In this document: piece after piece, positions 1 through 12,311 of the stretch
Numbering within the stretch: position 1 is the stretch's first letter
How the letters are laid out: every line of letters begins with the position of its first letter
NCBI GenBank assembly: GCA_029204225.1
Contig: CM055093.1
Location: 590,668-654,667, forward strand
Length of the DNA: 64,000 nucleotides
Direction: 5' to 3'
DNA from: Diphasiastrum complanatum
Taxonomy: Eukaryota > Streptophyta > Lycopodiopsida > Lycopodiales > Lycopodiaceae
Made by a program: the position numbers and the translations under genes
Notes under the pieces: generated by a model
Told to the model about the DNA's origin: nothing
Databases searched by the model: none
The model's input: only the letters and a program-made list of their open reading frames with translations

Positions 1-82
1 ACACCATTTTATTGAGGTGTGTAAGGAGTTGTCATTTGATGATGGATACCTTTGCTTTGAAGATAAGTACCAAAAGTATTCT

Positions 83-334
83 TTATATTCCCCTCCTCGG
101 TCGGTATGTAAGATTTTCAAAGAGTGCCCAAACTGTAAATCTTGAAAGGTCATCAATAGAAGTAACAAAGTACTTACACCTTCCAATGGATTCGGTCCTC
201 ATTGGACCACATACATCACTATGAACCAAATCAAATTTGCCATCAACTCGAATAGTTCCATCAATTGGAAAAGCTTGCCTTTGAAATTTTCCAAGTATGC
301 ATCCTTCACATACATGTCCCTTCGGGATGCTCAA
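83..334 (-). pseudogene. Copia pre-integrase zinc site and integrase start (fragment)
   Basis: The translation shows HVCEGCILGKFQR, the second half of the Copia GAG-pre-integrase HHCC zinc site, then LVHSDVCGPM and YFVTSIDDLSRF, the start of the integrase core with its first catalytic Asp. No ATG is expected, since this is the interior of a polyprotein. The frame is lost near position 83. It belongs to the same Copia element as the gag at 9292-9732; the hAT insertion boundary is at 339. Confidence 0.8.
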
Positions 335-338
335 TATT
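330..338. repeat. Target site duplication, left copy (hAT)
   Basis: CTCAATATT here is repeated at 9283-9291, directly outside the inverted ends of the hAT element. hAT elements normally duplicate 8 bp, so TCAATATT may be the true duplication with the leading C shared by chance. Confidence 0.75.
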
Positions 339-1326
339 CAAGTTGCATCCCGATTCGAAACAGGTCAATTCGAAACCGATTCTTTGAGGTTCAAACCGCC
401 AGCCAGGTTTGAATCGAAAAAACGGTTCGATACCTTTTTTTTTCAATTCTTCAAAAAGACAGTCAAAACATTTCACTGATAGTACAGATACTTAAATTTT
501 AATAGCTAAACAATTTCATTCTTCCTCTAAATTTACAGATATCAGAATTCAGGAATAGTTCCTAGATCTTTAAGCTCTTGTGAGTCGTGACGTGTGACCT
601 GTGACCTGTCGTATCAACTTTCAAGATTCAATTTTCAAACAGAATTTACAGAAATTAGAATGACATTATGACTCATGACTCATGAGTCAGGACCCAAGTT
701 TAAACAGACTACATAGTACATACTAGTTAGTAGTTGCCGGTAACTAGTAACTACAGTTAAAACTTAAACAGGGTTACAGAGTCCAGACTACATAGTACAT
801 ACTATAGTTGAAAGTTAAAACTTAATACTTAACTTCAGGAATCAGAAACTTGAGACTTGAAACTAGATTCTAGAATCCATAATATATCATGATTCATGAA
901 TCATAACAAAGTAGTAAATACAAATGCCAGGTGCCTCATGAGTCCAGTCATCAATGTAATGCGCGATGTGTCTGATGATAAATCATGATGTGTACATATG
1001 TGACATGTCATACTAACACTGTACAGTGTAAATACTAAACAGCTCAAGAGTCAATGCTCATCTAGTGACATGAACATCGTAATGTCATCTACAGACTAGT
1101 AGCTAGTAACTACATTGATCTAATGTACATACTACAATCATCTGAAGACTGACATCAATGAGCACTGAGCAGGGCCCAGGCTGCAGTGAGCACTCTACTC
1201 TAAGCTCTCCTATGCCTGAGTCTCCTCCCACTCGCTGGTGGTGCTTTGGAGCCTGCTGTGGCCTCTCGAGTGGTAGGCTCAGCTGCGAAATCCTCATCAG
1301 AGGCAAAGGTATGATGCCCCTCATCC

Positions 1327-4300
1327 TCATCCCCCGCCCTCCTCGGACTCCTCATCTTCATACTCCTCCTCCTCTGAGGACTCTGACCCTGACGATGCCT
1401 CTGACTCAGACTCAAACTCGTCCTCGGGGCTATGAGCACGGGAGCTGCTAGCCTCTCCTGCCCTCCTCCTACGCTCTGCTCGAGTGACAGGCCCTGCACA
1501 ATGCACACAAAGAGGGACAAACGTGTTATTGCCTGCAAATTAGTAAATTACAATTTACGATAATTAGTAACTTCAAACTTCGAAAATTTAATTCAAGACC
1601 TGTCACCTTACTACTTAGACAATCCTAATTTCTCACCTGCACTCTGCATGGCCTCCTCATGGAGGAATGCGTACACGTCCTCCTCTGACTGTTCTCTCAG
1701 TGGCAACTCTGGAACCTTTGCCACATCGATCAAATCGGGATTAACCTACACACATGTCACAATGCACATTGAAATCAAGACAATTTAACAAAATTTGGAG
1801 GGCCGAGTCCCGACAAAAGTTAAAATTCAGCTACATAGTACAGTCTAGTATCTACTATCATGTACCTACTAATTGCCAACTGGGTCCTGCCACCTGGGAT
1901 GATGGATCACATGTTAGAATTTAGATATTAATAATTATAATTTATGGTGTACAAGTTACCTGGATAGGCTCTGCGGTGGTCTGGAGTCTACCCAAAAGTC
2001 TCAGGTTGGCATGTACGTACACCAACCTCTCCAACTGCGCTGATGATAGTCGATTCCTCTTCTTCGTGTGAATCATGGAATGGACACTCCAGTTCCTCTC
2101 ACAAGCGACTGCAGTGCAGTCCTGTGAGAGAATCCTGATGGCAAGGCGACGCAATTTGGGGACATCAACTCCAAACTTCGACCACCATGACACGGGACGT
2201 AGTTGGCCTGAATCACAGTTCAAGGAGCAGTTAGTACTTACTACTAGCAACTTGCAAGATGCAACCAAGTTCCAAGTTCCAACAAGTTACAATATGATTG
2301 ACTAACTGTGCAGTAAAATGTGAAGTAACAAGTTTAAACTGTACTGGACCATGCCACATGGTCAGTTTATTACCCTCTCTCAAAAGCGTCGGGCCAGTGG
2401 CGAACTCCAAGGTCTCCTGCCTGAAAATCTGAAGCTCATCCAACAGGTTATCCTGCTCGCGTACATTAGGATAAACTCGGGAGATATAGGCATTCCAGCC
2501 ATCCCTGAGCTCCCTATCTGTGAACTGCTCCTCATTCCTCCAAAGTGGATGGAGTATGTGGGCCATGGCATGCAGAGGCCTATGAAACCACTCCCACCTG
2601 CTCAACCAAAGGAGTCGGACCTCCGTAAGCCTGCAAGAATTAAGATTCAAGAGTCAAGACACAATATTAATTATACAATATAGTACAATGTACATGATAG
2701 ATCAATCATCATAGTACATACTACATACTGCATACTACTGTCTACATACTACATTTGAAATTTGAATCTTGATTCTTGATATACATAATAGTAAATACCT
2801 CTCTGGGCTAATGGTCGTGCAAAGCCTCAACTGCTAGCCCAACCTGTCCATGAACTCGTACAAGAGGCCCAATGTGCAGCCCTCTCGATCTGTAAGGCGT
2901 AGGACAGTGTAGATGGGCTGTAGGCCCTCCACGATGGATCGAGCCTCATCCCAAAATGGTGAATGCATAATGGTCCGCTCGAATCTCTTACTCTTGGGCT
3001 CCTGATACGGCCCCCACTGTGCCCAGTCAACAACAACAACCATCTACCTCAAGCCCTGATGAACTTTCAGTAGTCGTTCCAGGACTAGGAACATAAATGC
3101 AAACCTGCATAGGGCACATTGCACAAGTGACAAATTCTAAGTTCTAACTTCTGACAAGAGTCAAGAATCAAGACAATACATGGCACATCCAATGTGCATC
3201 ATTGCATGAAATATTTACCACTACTAACTAAACATATATAGTAAATACTTACCAAGTTCCAACAGTCTACAGAAGCGCATTCAAGAATCAAATTTGAGTT
3301 GCAACTTGCATACCTCGTGGGGGCAGGTCTCAAGACATCCACTGTCTCCTGAACACGGCTAGGACCCTGGGCTTCTTGGTGACAAATCTCACCAAGAACC
3401 GTGCAGTACGCACCACCTCTGCAATCCATGGAATCTTGGCCACATCCTCGACCAACAAGTCCAGGCAATGTGCAGCACAAGGTGGCCAAAAGATGTGGGG
3501 GTAGGTCTCATTAACGAGCCTACCCATGGAGACACAGTTTGACGCATTATTTGTGACCACCTGCACAACCATACAATGCAATGTGCAATGTGCATGAGTT
3601 TGGAATTCCGAATTCAAGACTCAAGTGCTCAGTGGCAACTGCTTAGACTTTAGTGAACCATAATCCATTGTTAATCAATCTGAAATCGCAATTGAACAAT
3701 GAACATTCAACATTGACATTTACAAATTAGTAATTACATGTAACCTAATACCATTTAAGTTTTAACATTATAGGTAAAAACCGTAAACCGTAAATTGCAA
3801 TAAGTATAATATATATACCTATACAACATGCTGTGGTCCGACCTCCTCAATGGCAGCTCGAATATGTGAGAACATGTACTCGCCCGTGACTGCCTCCCCA
3901 GAAGTGTCGATGGATCTGAGAAACATCGTCCCCATGCACGAAGACACCAGGATATTCAATATGTGGTGCCTCCTCGTATCGCTCCAACCATCAGATATGA
4001 TGGTGGAACCATACCTAGTTGAAAGTTCACAGGTGACAAGTGACAAGTCAGTGGACCGTGGTCACGACTCACGACTCACTTACAGGTGACAAAACAAGAT
4101 GAATTATGATTCATGATAGATCCATCATCCGAGAGGAATCAGGATAGATCTTAAATTGTAAATTGCAAATCAAATTTCATGGCAAATTCCAATGATAAAT
4201 GATCATTTGAATATTCATGATTAAACATAAATAGCTAGCTGCAGCCTGCAATTAACAAGTAATTTACAATTAACGCCTGCAATTTAAGTTTTAACAATCA

Positions 4301-5287
4301 TCATAAAATCTTTAAAGTTTAGAGTAGATAAAGTTAAAAGCAAGTAGTACGTACTGGGCCCATGCCTTCCTGAGAGGCTCTAGCTTTTGGTCAACAGAAG
4401 CCCGCTCATCAAGAAGCCCCTTCGTCCTCAGGTGCTCCCAAGATGGCCCTTGCCACACCTGCCCAATCGCACTCACCGCACTCATTGCCCTCCTCCATGT
4501 CGGGGTCCTAGCCAAATGAAATGGCAGATCGCAGGTGTAGAACAACTGTCGAACGACAACCTCTGCCTCTGCCATGGCTCTGGGAGCGAAGCTGGACACA
4601 TAGTACTCCCTACCCCCCATCTATGTAGTGCGGCCCCATCTACCTCTCCCTCTCTCAGGTGGATGATGTGGTGCCGGTATGGTCATGGTTGGAGGTGGTG
4701 TCGAAGATCCTGCACCAGAAGGCGGGTTTGGCCGGGTACTAGGCCCTGCCTCATCTGCAGCTCTGTCCCCTGGGGCATGGGAAGCGAGGGGTAAGCGGAT
4801 GGCAACTGGGGGGCGTGATGTGGTGGCCTCTGGCTGTGTCGCCATGACTGCATCTCGATCTGCCAAAAAAGACAAATTTGAAATTACAATACGATTTAGA
4901 AATTAGATGATCAATGAAATTGAAACTTCAAACTTGATGTATCATGTGAGCTAAAAGTTAAAACTTAAAACTTAGAACTTGATCAATGTTTGAACTTTGA
5001 ACTTTGAAGTGTAAGAGTCTTAGAGTTGAATGTTTACCTCTCGGTCTGGGCCCCATCCTCGAAGGGCCAACCTCCTCCGATGCGACAGAAGTGAGTAGCG
5101 TGTCAGGAGCATGCATGCAAGCGGCAATCTCGTACCCCCTCAAACGTAACAAATGTGCCCTGATGCGTGTGGGCCCTCCAGTGTAAGACTGGTGACAGTA
5201 TCTGCAAGTCCATCTCTTCGTGCCCGATGTGCCATAGGCCGCAACAGTGGTGACGTGATCCCACAAGGGATCCCTATCCCTCGGCAT
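1327..5287 (-). pseudogene. hAT transposase gene, multi-exon, degraded
   Basis: Exons read in order on the minus strand. 5287-5039 begins [12 protein letters not shown] and encodes a BED zinc finger (CRYCHQSY then HLL), ending at AG/GTAAACA. About 4860-4353 is a Pro-rich linker. About 4016-3827 has the DUF659-type SDGWSD motif. About 3563-3313 has TNNASNC and PHIFWPPCAAHCLDLL, the RNase H-like core. 3043-2827 and 2650-2350 continue the core. About 2245-1960 holds the hAT C-terminal dimerisation block (CERNWSVHS, then RL...LVYVHANLRL). About 1740-1640 and 1495-1327 end in an acidic Ser/Glu tail and TGA. Broken by an in-frame TAG at about 4621 and a frameshift near 3340. The start has a good context (GCCACCATGC) directly after a (GA)n leader. 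Confidence 0.75.
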
Positions 5288-5292
5288 GGTGG

Positions 5293-5395
<103 letters not shown>

Positions 5396-5408
5396 GTGAC
5401 AGTCTACA

Positions 5409-5580
5409 GATCTCTCTAAGTTCTAACTTCTAAGTTCTAAGTTCTAACTTCTAAGTTCTAAGTTCTAACTAGACTCTACTATCTAGTTACTAGTAACTAC
5501 TTAGTACTAACTAGTAACTACTAACTCAGACTAGTCACTAACTCCTAACTTCTAAGTTCTAACTTCTAACTTCTAACTAA
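5409..5580. repeat. AAGTTCTAACTTCT minisatellite
   Basis: Imperfect iterations of the words AAGTTCTAAC and TTCTAAC fill 5418-5475 and reappear at 5545-5580, with ACTAGTAACTA words between them. Similar short words recur in the hAT introns (about 700-850 and 1070-1110). No coding content is seen. Confidence 0.7.
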
Positions 5581-5624
5581 GTAGCTACCCAGGTCCCACA
5601 CCCATCTCAAGACTCACAATGCCC

Positions 5625-5935
5625 ACTGCCCACACACACACAATCTCAGTGCTCAAGCCCACACAAACTCACAGTGCAGTGTGCACACATCTCAAAACTC
5701 ACACACACACACACACACACACAATGCACACATGTCACACACACACACACACACACACACACAATATCATAATATCACACACACACGCACACTCTCTCTC
5801 ACACACACTCACTGATTCACTCACACACTATACACATCAAAAGACAGTGGACACACACACACACACAGTGCACACACACACAATATCACACAATCACTCA
5901 CACACACACATACACACAAAATCACACCATTTTCT
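5625..5935. repeat. (CA)n-rich compound microsatellite
   Basis: Several (AC)n runs are separated by short unique words, for example at 5700-5722, 5735-5763, 5850-5868 and 5895-5914. This part of the hAT leader is not coding despite long open frames. Confidence 0.9.
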
Positions 5936-6026
5936 CTCTCTCTCTCACACAGCACTGAGCACACACACACAATCTGAATGGCAAATGCACAGTGCACACA
6001 GAGTGCTGACTCTTGAGTGCACACCC

Positions 6027-6344
<318 letters not shown>

Positions 6345-6358
6345 GCGCGAACAGAATG

Positions 6359-8816
6359 CCGCTCTCTTCACAATCATGTGACATATGCCAGGTCACACTC
6401 CCCTGCCACACTCAAACAATGCCAGAAAGAATATCATAGAACCACCAGAACAAAGAAGATCAAGTACCTACAATCACTCTGCCAAAAAATGATCAACTCT
6501 TTAGATTCACCCTCCTCCTCTTTTTTCTGGAAACATTTCACCAGACACTCTTCAACATTGGCCCCCATAGCCATCGAATCCTGGATCGAGTATGCCACGG
6601 AGTTATATACCACGGACTCTCCTCCTACCTCACTCTCACCGAGACCTGACCACTGCTCACTTTTCACCCCTGACATGGTTGAAAACGCCATTAAACATGC
6701 CAAACTAAATAAAGCCACTGACTATGACTCCTTAAGTGTAGACTTCCTAAAGCCCGTAGCACATCTCATCTCCCCTTACATTGCTCATGTTTTTAACACA
6801 GCTGTTACTTCTGGTTTTCCTACGGCTTGGTGTACTAATATCCTTCACCCCATCCTCAAGGCAGGTGATCCCATGAATGTAGGAAACTACCGCACCATTA
6901 TGATTGGCCACACTCTAGCTAAGATATATGGCTCTATACTACAGACAGTCACTGGATCTTTTGCTGAAACTGAGGGTTTACACGCTATGGGTCAAGCTGG
7001 TTTCAGACCGGGATATTCTACTTCAGACCAGATCTTCATTTTGAGATGCATTATTGAGGAGGCTCGACATCGGAAACAGAGAATTTACTGTTGCTTTGTG
7101 GATTTTCGCAAAGCTTTTGACTCTGTTCCACGACATCTTCTTTTCCAGAGACTGTCTTCACTTGGCTTTTCAGAGGATACTATTGCTGCGATCATTACTT
7201 TATATGAGCGAGTCTTGGCACGTTTCAGAGATGGTAGTGGCTGGTCCTCACAGATACATTCTACCATTGGGGTGAAGCAGGGTTGCCCCTTATCACCCAC
7301 TCTTTTTGCACTATATATAGATGACCTTGAGCGGATTATTCGCGAGGAAGGTGGAGAGGGCTGTCCCCTAGCAGACATTATTATCCCCATTCTCTTGTAC
7401 GCTGATGATGTGGTTCTCCTCTCATCCTCTGCAGCTGGTTTATAGAGTCACCTTTCTGCTTTACATCACTTTTGCCAGCGTTGGGGATTGACGGTTAACC
7501 TTAAGAAGACTAAGATTATGGTGTTTAACACCAACAGACAGCATATGAGAGATGTGATTTTCTATTATGACGGGCTACCGATTGAGATCGTGACCTCCTA
7601 CACCTATTTGGGAGTTCTTTTCTCTGGTCCGCTACTCACTTTTCGACCAGCAGCCACCGCCAGGCTCCGCAAGGGGCATACCGCTCTTGTGCATATGGAG
7701 AGATTTTGCTCTACTTATTATGTGCAGGATCCTGCTACCAGATGCCTACTATTTTCTGCTACTGTCTCCCCAGTTGTGCTATATTCGGCTGAGACTTGGT
7801 GCCCTGATTTATCACGCGATACATGGAGAGATCTTACTCGTATCCAGATTCTCATGCTCAGTAGGATAATTCGGGCTAAGCCCTCAGTACCACATGATAT
7901 CATACTAGCCGAGTTTGCTTCTCCTCCATTAGTTGTTGGTGCTATGTTTCAGATCATCACCTTTCTTCACAGGGTATCAGATCTAGATACCTCCAGATAC
8001 ATTGTTGCTGCTCTCACTTCATCTTGTACCCTTGCAGATCAGGGAGCCAAGCACTCTTGGTATCGCAGTGTCTCAGCCCTTCTTCAGACTTGGGGTTTAT
8101 CCGCACTTGATCTTCCGAATGGAACCCATGCTTATATCATACAGCAGATTTACCGGAGCTACATACGCACTATATGGTCACATCCTGATCCAGATAGGGT
8201 CAAGCTACATTATTATGGCACACATCTTTTACGGCTGGACGTTTCGGGCTTGCCTATTCTTCCAGTTTATCTTACACAGACGCTATCTTTTGGTCTGAGA
8301 TATCGTATAGGACAGCTTCGAGTCTCTTCTCATCAGCTTGCTATCGAGACAGGTAGATACACAGACACTCCCAGATTGCAGCGGATATGTCAGCTTTGTT
8401 CTCTTCAGGAGGTGGAAGATGAGTTTCATTTCATCTTTCGCTGCCCAGTATACTATGAGATTAGAGGACGATACCATTGTTTATACCGAGATATTCCCCT
8501 CACGTTGAGCTCCTTCCTCGAGTATCCAGATGCTAGATGTGTGGGTCTTCTTTTGAGAGAGATGTATATTTTACGAGCTTCACTTCTACCTACGCTCTCA
8601 GATATGGATTCCAGTCAGGCTCACATTACTCAGTTCTTCCAGAAGCAAGACAGAGTGGATATTTCGGTTGCGGATTTTGACGTCCCCGTCCGAAGATCGA
8701 AGACACAGAGAGTTTCGGCTCGATCCAGTGCTACTAGATCTTCATACGCCTCCCACCAGCCTACATCACGACCCACTACTACCATCACTCATTACTTTCA
8801 GCTTGCTCGTAGCTAG
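6359..8816 (+). pseudogene. LINE ORF2 C-terminal part: reverse transcriptase, zinc knuckle, PIP-like tail
   Basis: Order of motifs: ILHPILKAGDPMNVGNYRTI (RT motif 1), AGFRPGYSTSDQ (motif 2a), CCFVDFRKAFDSV (motif A, catalytic Asp), GVKQGCPLSPTLFALYIDDL (motif B), [11 protein letters not shown] (motif C, catalytic Asp pair), then a thumb with MVFN and YLGV. After about 200 residues comes CQLC...FHFIFRCPVYYE, a zf-RVT type CCHC knuckle. One TAG interrupts the frame at about 7443, where the second copy has Gln, so a single C-to-T change probably made it. No RNase H follows. The tail has SSQAHITQFFQKQD (PCNA-box-like) and ends TITHYFQLARS. The open frame extends upstream through the CT repeat only by chance. 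Confidence 0.85.
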
Positions 8817-9050
8817 TTTCCTCCGCGGAGCAGGTGGTTAAGCTCTTGCTTTGTACCCTCACCAGCTGGTGGTCAAGCTTGGATACTTTTTCTCTTAGAG
8901 ACAGAGAGATCGATATTTTAGTTTTAGTTTTACTGTCTTTTCATTGGTAAATAAGTCCTTATGCGGACAATGCTTCTCACATTTTGTACTCTCTTTTGTC
9001 TTATGTGCTCCTGGGCACCAAAAGACGTTAATAATAATAATTCTAATTCT

Positions 9051-9054
<4 letters not shown>
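6359..9054 (+). mobile_element. LINE (non-LTR retrotransposon), 5'-truncated
   Basis: The element starts abruptly after CGGGCGCGAACAGAATG (6342-6358) and ends in an AATAATAATAATTCTAATTCT tail at about 9030-9054. (CT)n plus the same 17-mer (9141-9157) follow. This is the target-primed reverse transcription pattern: truncation at the 5' end, simple tail at the 3' end, long target duplication. No endonuclease domain is present, so it arrived truncated. A second, diverged copy of the family lies at 13864-15188. Confidence 0.85.

Positions 9055-9140
<86 letters not shown>
9055..9140. repeat. (CT)n microsatellite, LINE target duplication right copy
   Basis: About 86 bp of CT, directly followed by CGGGCGCGAACAGAATG (9141-9157). 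Together with 6030-6358 it forms the two target-site copies around the LINE. The tract lengths now differ (313 against 86). Confidence 0.95.
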
Positions 9141-9143
<3 letters not shown>

Positions 9144-9282
9144 GCGCGAACAGAATGGGCCGAATCCCGCTGAAATCTGCATTCTGGAATCGTTTTAGGG
9201 CCACACGCTTCAAACCGGGTCCGAACGATTCGATGGTTCGAACCGTAAAAGGCGGTTCGAACCGCGATTCGATGCAACCTTG

Positions 9283-9291
9283 CTCAATATT
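9283..9291. repeat. Target site duplication, right copy (hAT)
   Basis: CTCAATATT, matching 330-338, directly outside the right hAT end GATGCAACCTTG. Confidence 0.75.
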
Positions 9292-9732
9292 AGGAATGTC
9301 TTCAACCATATTGAATCTCTTCAACATCTTCAAAATAGAAAGTTGATTTCGAAGATATACAACTTTTGTCGCATTCTTTACTTGAAACATCTTTGCAAGA
9401 GTCTCCCAAGCACTTTTGGAAGTCTTGCATGATCTAATATGTGGAAGGATAGATCTCTTCATTGATAATGCAATGACGGAATGTGCTTGTGCATCTCGTC
9501 GATCCCACTTCTTTTGCTCATCGGAAGACACCTCCGTAGATGATGAAGTAGTTGTTCTAGATGGTGTGATAGGTGCCAAGGTAGGCGGCCTCTCTTCGTC
9601 ACCATTAACTACTTCCCACAAACCTTTAGCAATTAGAAAGTTCTTTATCATGTAGCACCACAAGGAATAGTTTGTGCCATCCAGCCTATCTTCATTAAAT
9701 AAAGAACCAATAGACTCCGATTCTTTAGCCAT
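9292..9732 (-). pseudogene. Copia gag N-terminal region
   Basis: Starts MAKESESIGSLFNEDRLDGTNYSLWCYMIKN and continues with WDRRDAQAHSVIALSM and SAWETLAKMFQ, the DUF4219/UBN2 gag pattern of plant Copia (residues about 10-130). After YLRNQLSILKM the text jumps to pre-integrase-like LKRFNMVEDIPNIE, so the rest of gag and the protease are missing. The open frame then runs into hAT terminal sequence and the CT repeat, which are not part of the protein. The leader between PBS and ATG (9733-10305) carries repeated GGGCGCCC words. Confidence 0.85.
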
Positions 9733-10305
9733 AACAAAAAAATCAGCTTGTAGTAGATAGGAAATAGACTTTCCAAGACAGCAGCAACCTCAAAGCTGAA
9801 ATTATGAGCACAATAGATTGCAATACTCCACATGCAATTTGGTCAACAAGTAATGAAATAGGTGGCTGATTTCTGCACAAAAAACAGAATGCTCACAAAT
9901 AGGTAGACTTCAAATGAAGCCAACCAAAACCAGAAATTTGTGGCTAAAAAGAGTGCACACTATGTGCATATAGAGCTGATGGTAGCGCCCTACTCCAAGC
10001 TCACCAACAGGGAAATTTCAGCAAGAAATGTGTCCCAAACACATGTATCTTCATTTAAGAAGTAAATTTGAAATTTTCAGCATGTAATTGAGTCAAGATC
10101 ACATGCAATTGGTTTGAGCATGGGCGCCCTACTGCTAGCTCTCAAATAGGTGAAGGTGCCCTGCAATGTCCTGCAAAAAAGCTATAAGAAGATGAACAGA
10201 TTTTTCTCCTGCACAAATCAGCAGCTTGATGATTTTCTGCAACCAAAAGGGGAAAAAGATAGCTTCCTATTGGGCGCCCTCCTGCAAGCAATATGATCGC
10301 CTAAA

Positions 10306-10318
10306 GGCTCTGATACCT
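10306..10318 (-). other. Copia primer binding site (initiator tRNA-Met type)
   Basis: The minus strand reads AGGTATCAGAGCC directly after the LTR end CCTACA. It matches the common plant Copia primer site TGGTATCAGAGC except for the first base. Confidence 0.85.
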
Positions 10319-10818
10319 TGTAGGAAATAGAAGCCTAAGGATCCAGAATCTTAACTATTCAATCACACAAAGCATTCTCAAAAGAAAGAAAGAGATGGCT
10401 AGAAACCCTCTTGTAGAAACTCGTGGACAGCCAAGGAGAATAGTCAATATTGCTTACAAAAGTTTCATACAAATGGGATGCACACATATATATAGTCCAA
10501 GATGACTATCTAACTTCATGACTATTGGCTATCCAACTACTTGACTATTGGCTTTCCAACTACTTGACTATTGACTATCCAACTTTCTATAAGTTACATA
10601 GAAAGAATAAGGTACCTCCAATATGTCAAGTTGGGGTACTTAATGTCACAATTAGGCCTAGTGGACCCATGAGTCCCTACCAAGTTAATTTCATACTAAA
10701 TTAGCTAACTCTAAGTTTAGTAGGCCTAATATAATAAATGACCATGGTTACACAACTCTCGACCTTTTGGGTCCAAGTAACCTATGGTAATGTAAGCAAT
10801 TCTATTTACATTCCAACA
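10319..10818 (-). repeat. Copia 5' LTR, 500 bp
   Basis: Begins TGTTGGAATG (10818 downward) and ends ATTTCCTACA (10319), giving the usual TG...CA with a short inverted terminal repeat. Repeated TTGACTATTGGCTATCCAACTA-like words lie at 10510-10580. The TATA-like TATATATAT at 10485-10497 could be its promoter. The partner LTR is outside the window. Confidence 0.8.
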
Positions 10819-11019
10819 GGGTTGATTCTATATGATGTTCCTCCATTGGTGAGAGCAACCTCAACAATTGTAGAACTACATTTGACGTAATTGAGGTCTT
10901 ATGCAGGAATTAGACAAATGTATGTTGACTTCAAGTAGTAGCATAAATGGCCTTACAGAAGTTAATGCCCTTGGCTTTAATCTTCTGGAAACAGACAGAG
11001 AGGAAGGAGCACTACTTAC

Positions 11020-12311
11020 CTCATTTGCATCTTTAAGTTGTTTCCCATCCTCACTTTTTGGCCACTTTACACGCCAACACCTGTTTGAAAAGTGGAAGGC
11101 TTGAATACCAGTACAACATTGTAGTCCTTCAAAGGAGCTGTTAAGAAATCTTAGCCACCAAAACTCACTATACAGCTCAATGCACCTTTCACGACCCAAT
11201 CGTCGCGCAAGTTCTTCTGCGAGTGCTGAACCAGGATCATCTGCATCAGTTGCCAACACAATACGAGTCACCTGCAACAACAAAAAAATCACTGTAAATG
11301 AAATCTCTATAACCTATAAATCAATGCAGGAGTCATAAAGCATGTACCTTTTCAAAGTAATCTTTACAAGCCCAAAGATATCCATACTTCTTATCCTGCC
11401 AAAATTGGCAAACCGAATGAATGTTATTCTTTAATAGAGCTAATGAGCTTAAACATTTACTTGTTCCATATATGAAGATACTCTATGGAAAGAATGTGTC
11501 ATGAACTCCTAATTATTATCCTATTGTTGCAATCCCAACTAGGGAAACAAGAAAGTACCTCTTGTATTGGTGGAAGATTATCATCTGGAGAAGCTTTAGG
11601 AGGAGCTCCATCAGGCACACTGACACAATTAAGAAATCCAGCTTCCTCCATGGACAACTTATCAATCTCTCCCTCCACCTACTAGCCATTGTGCGTAGCA
11701 AGTTTATGAACTCTATATTATCACTTGCACTATGAGGAAAGAAATACAACAGCCTAAGAGTATCTAATAATTTGCAAATAAATGTATTACAATGATAATC
11801 TCCTTCACAGTTTTTATATCGTCCAAGCCATAGAGCACCTTCTCACCACCCTTTTCCTGTCAAGGGAACATTTTTAAATGCTTAATCAGTTTTATAAGCA
11901 ACAAATACAAATCAATTTTGTCAACAATCAGGTTGACTAGTGCCACAATAACCAATGTACTTTTGTACTTGCAATCTAAACTACCAATGCATGTAATTTG
12001 AACCATAATGGGTGAATAAAAAACGCAAAGTTCACAACCTGCCAAAAATGTTTTGGTGTACCACGATATTTGCAATTCACAATCTTGCCATCTTGTTTGA
12101 GCGGAAAAGCAATGGCAACCTGAAATTTAATGCTAGGACATTATCAACTTAGAAAATGTGAAGTTATCTCCAAGCATGCAAAATCATAAGAGGAAAACAA
12201 GTACACCATCTTCTATTTACACACCTGATTGTTTGATCTCACAAGTTGCATAACACCATTGCGCTTGAGAGTGACCAGTGTAATGCATCGGTTTTGAAAA
12301 TAGCTTACTAG
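11020..12311 (-). CDS. TWINKLE: TWINKLE exons 6-12: RNA polymerase/TOPRIM domain
   Basis: Seven small exons with introns of 76-172 bp. They read [73 protein letters not shown]...[44 protein letters not shown], and [24 protein letters not shown] supplies the metal-binding Glu and ATDADDPG the Asp-x-Asp of TOPRIM. Plant TWINKLE usually has ATDGDxPGxA, so Ala in place of Gly at residue 372 is a small oddity. Confidence 0.92.

Noticed and set aside
11081-11185. Retained open frame between TWINKLE exons 11 and 12
   Set aside because: The 105-bp stretch is stop-free, but splicing AG/GTGCAT to CAG/G gives the conserved [10 protein letters not shown]; the retained text does not fit.
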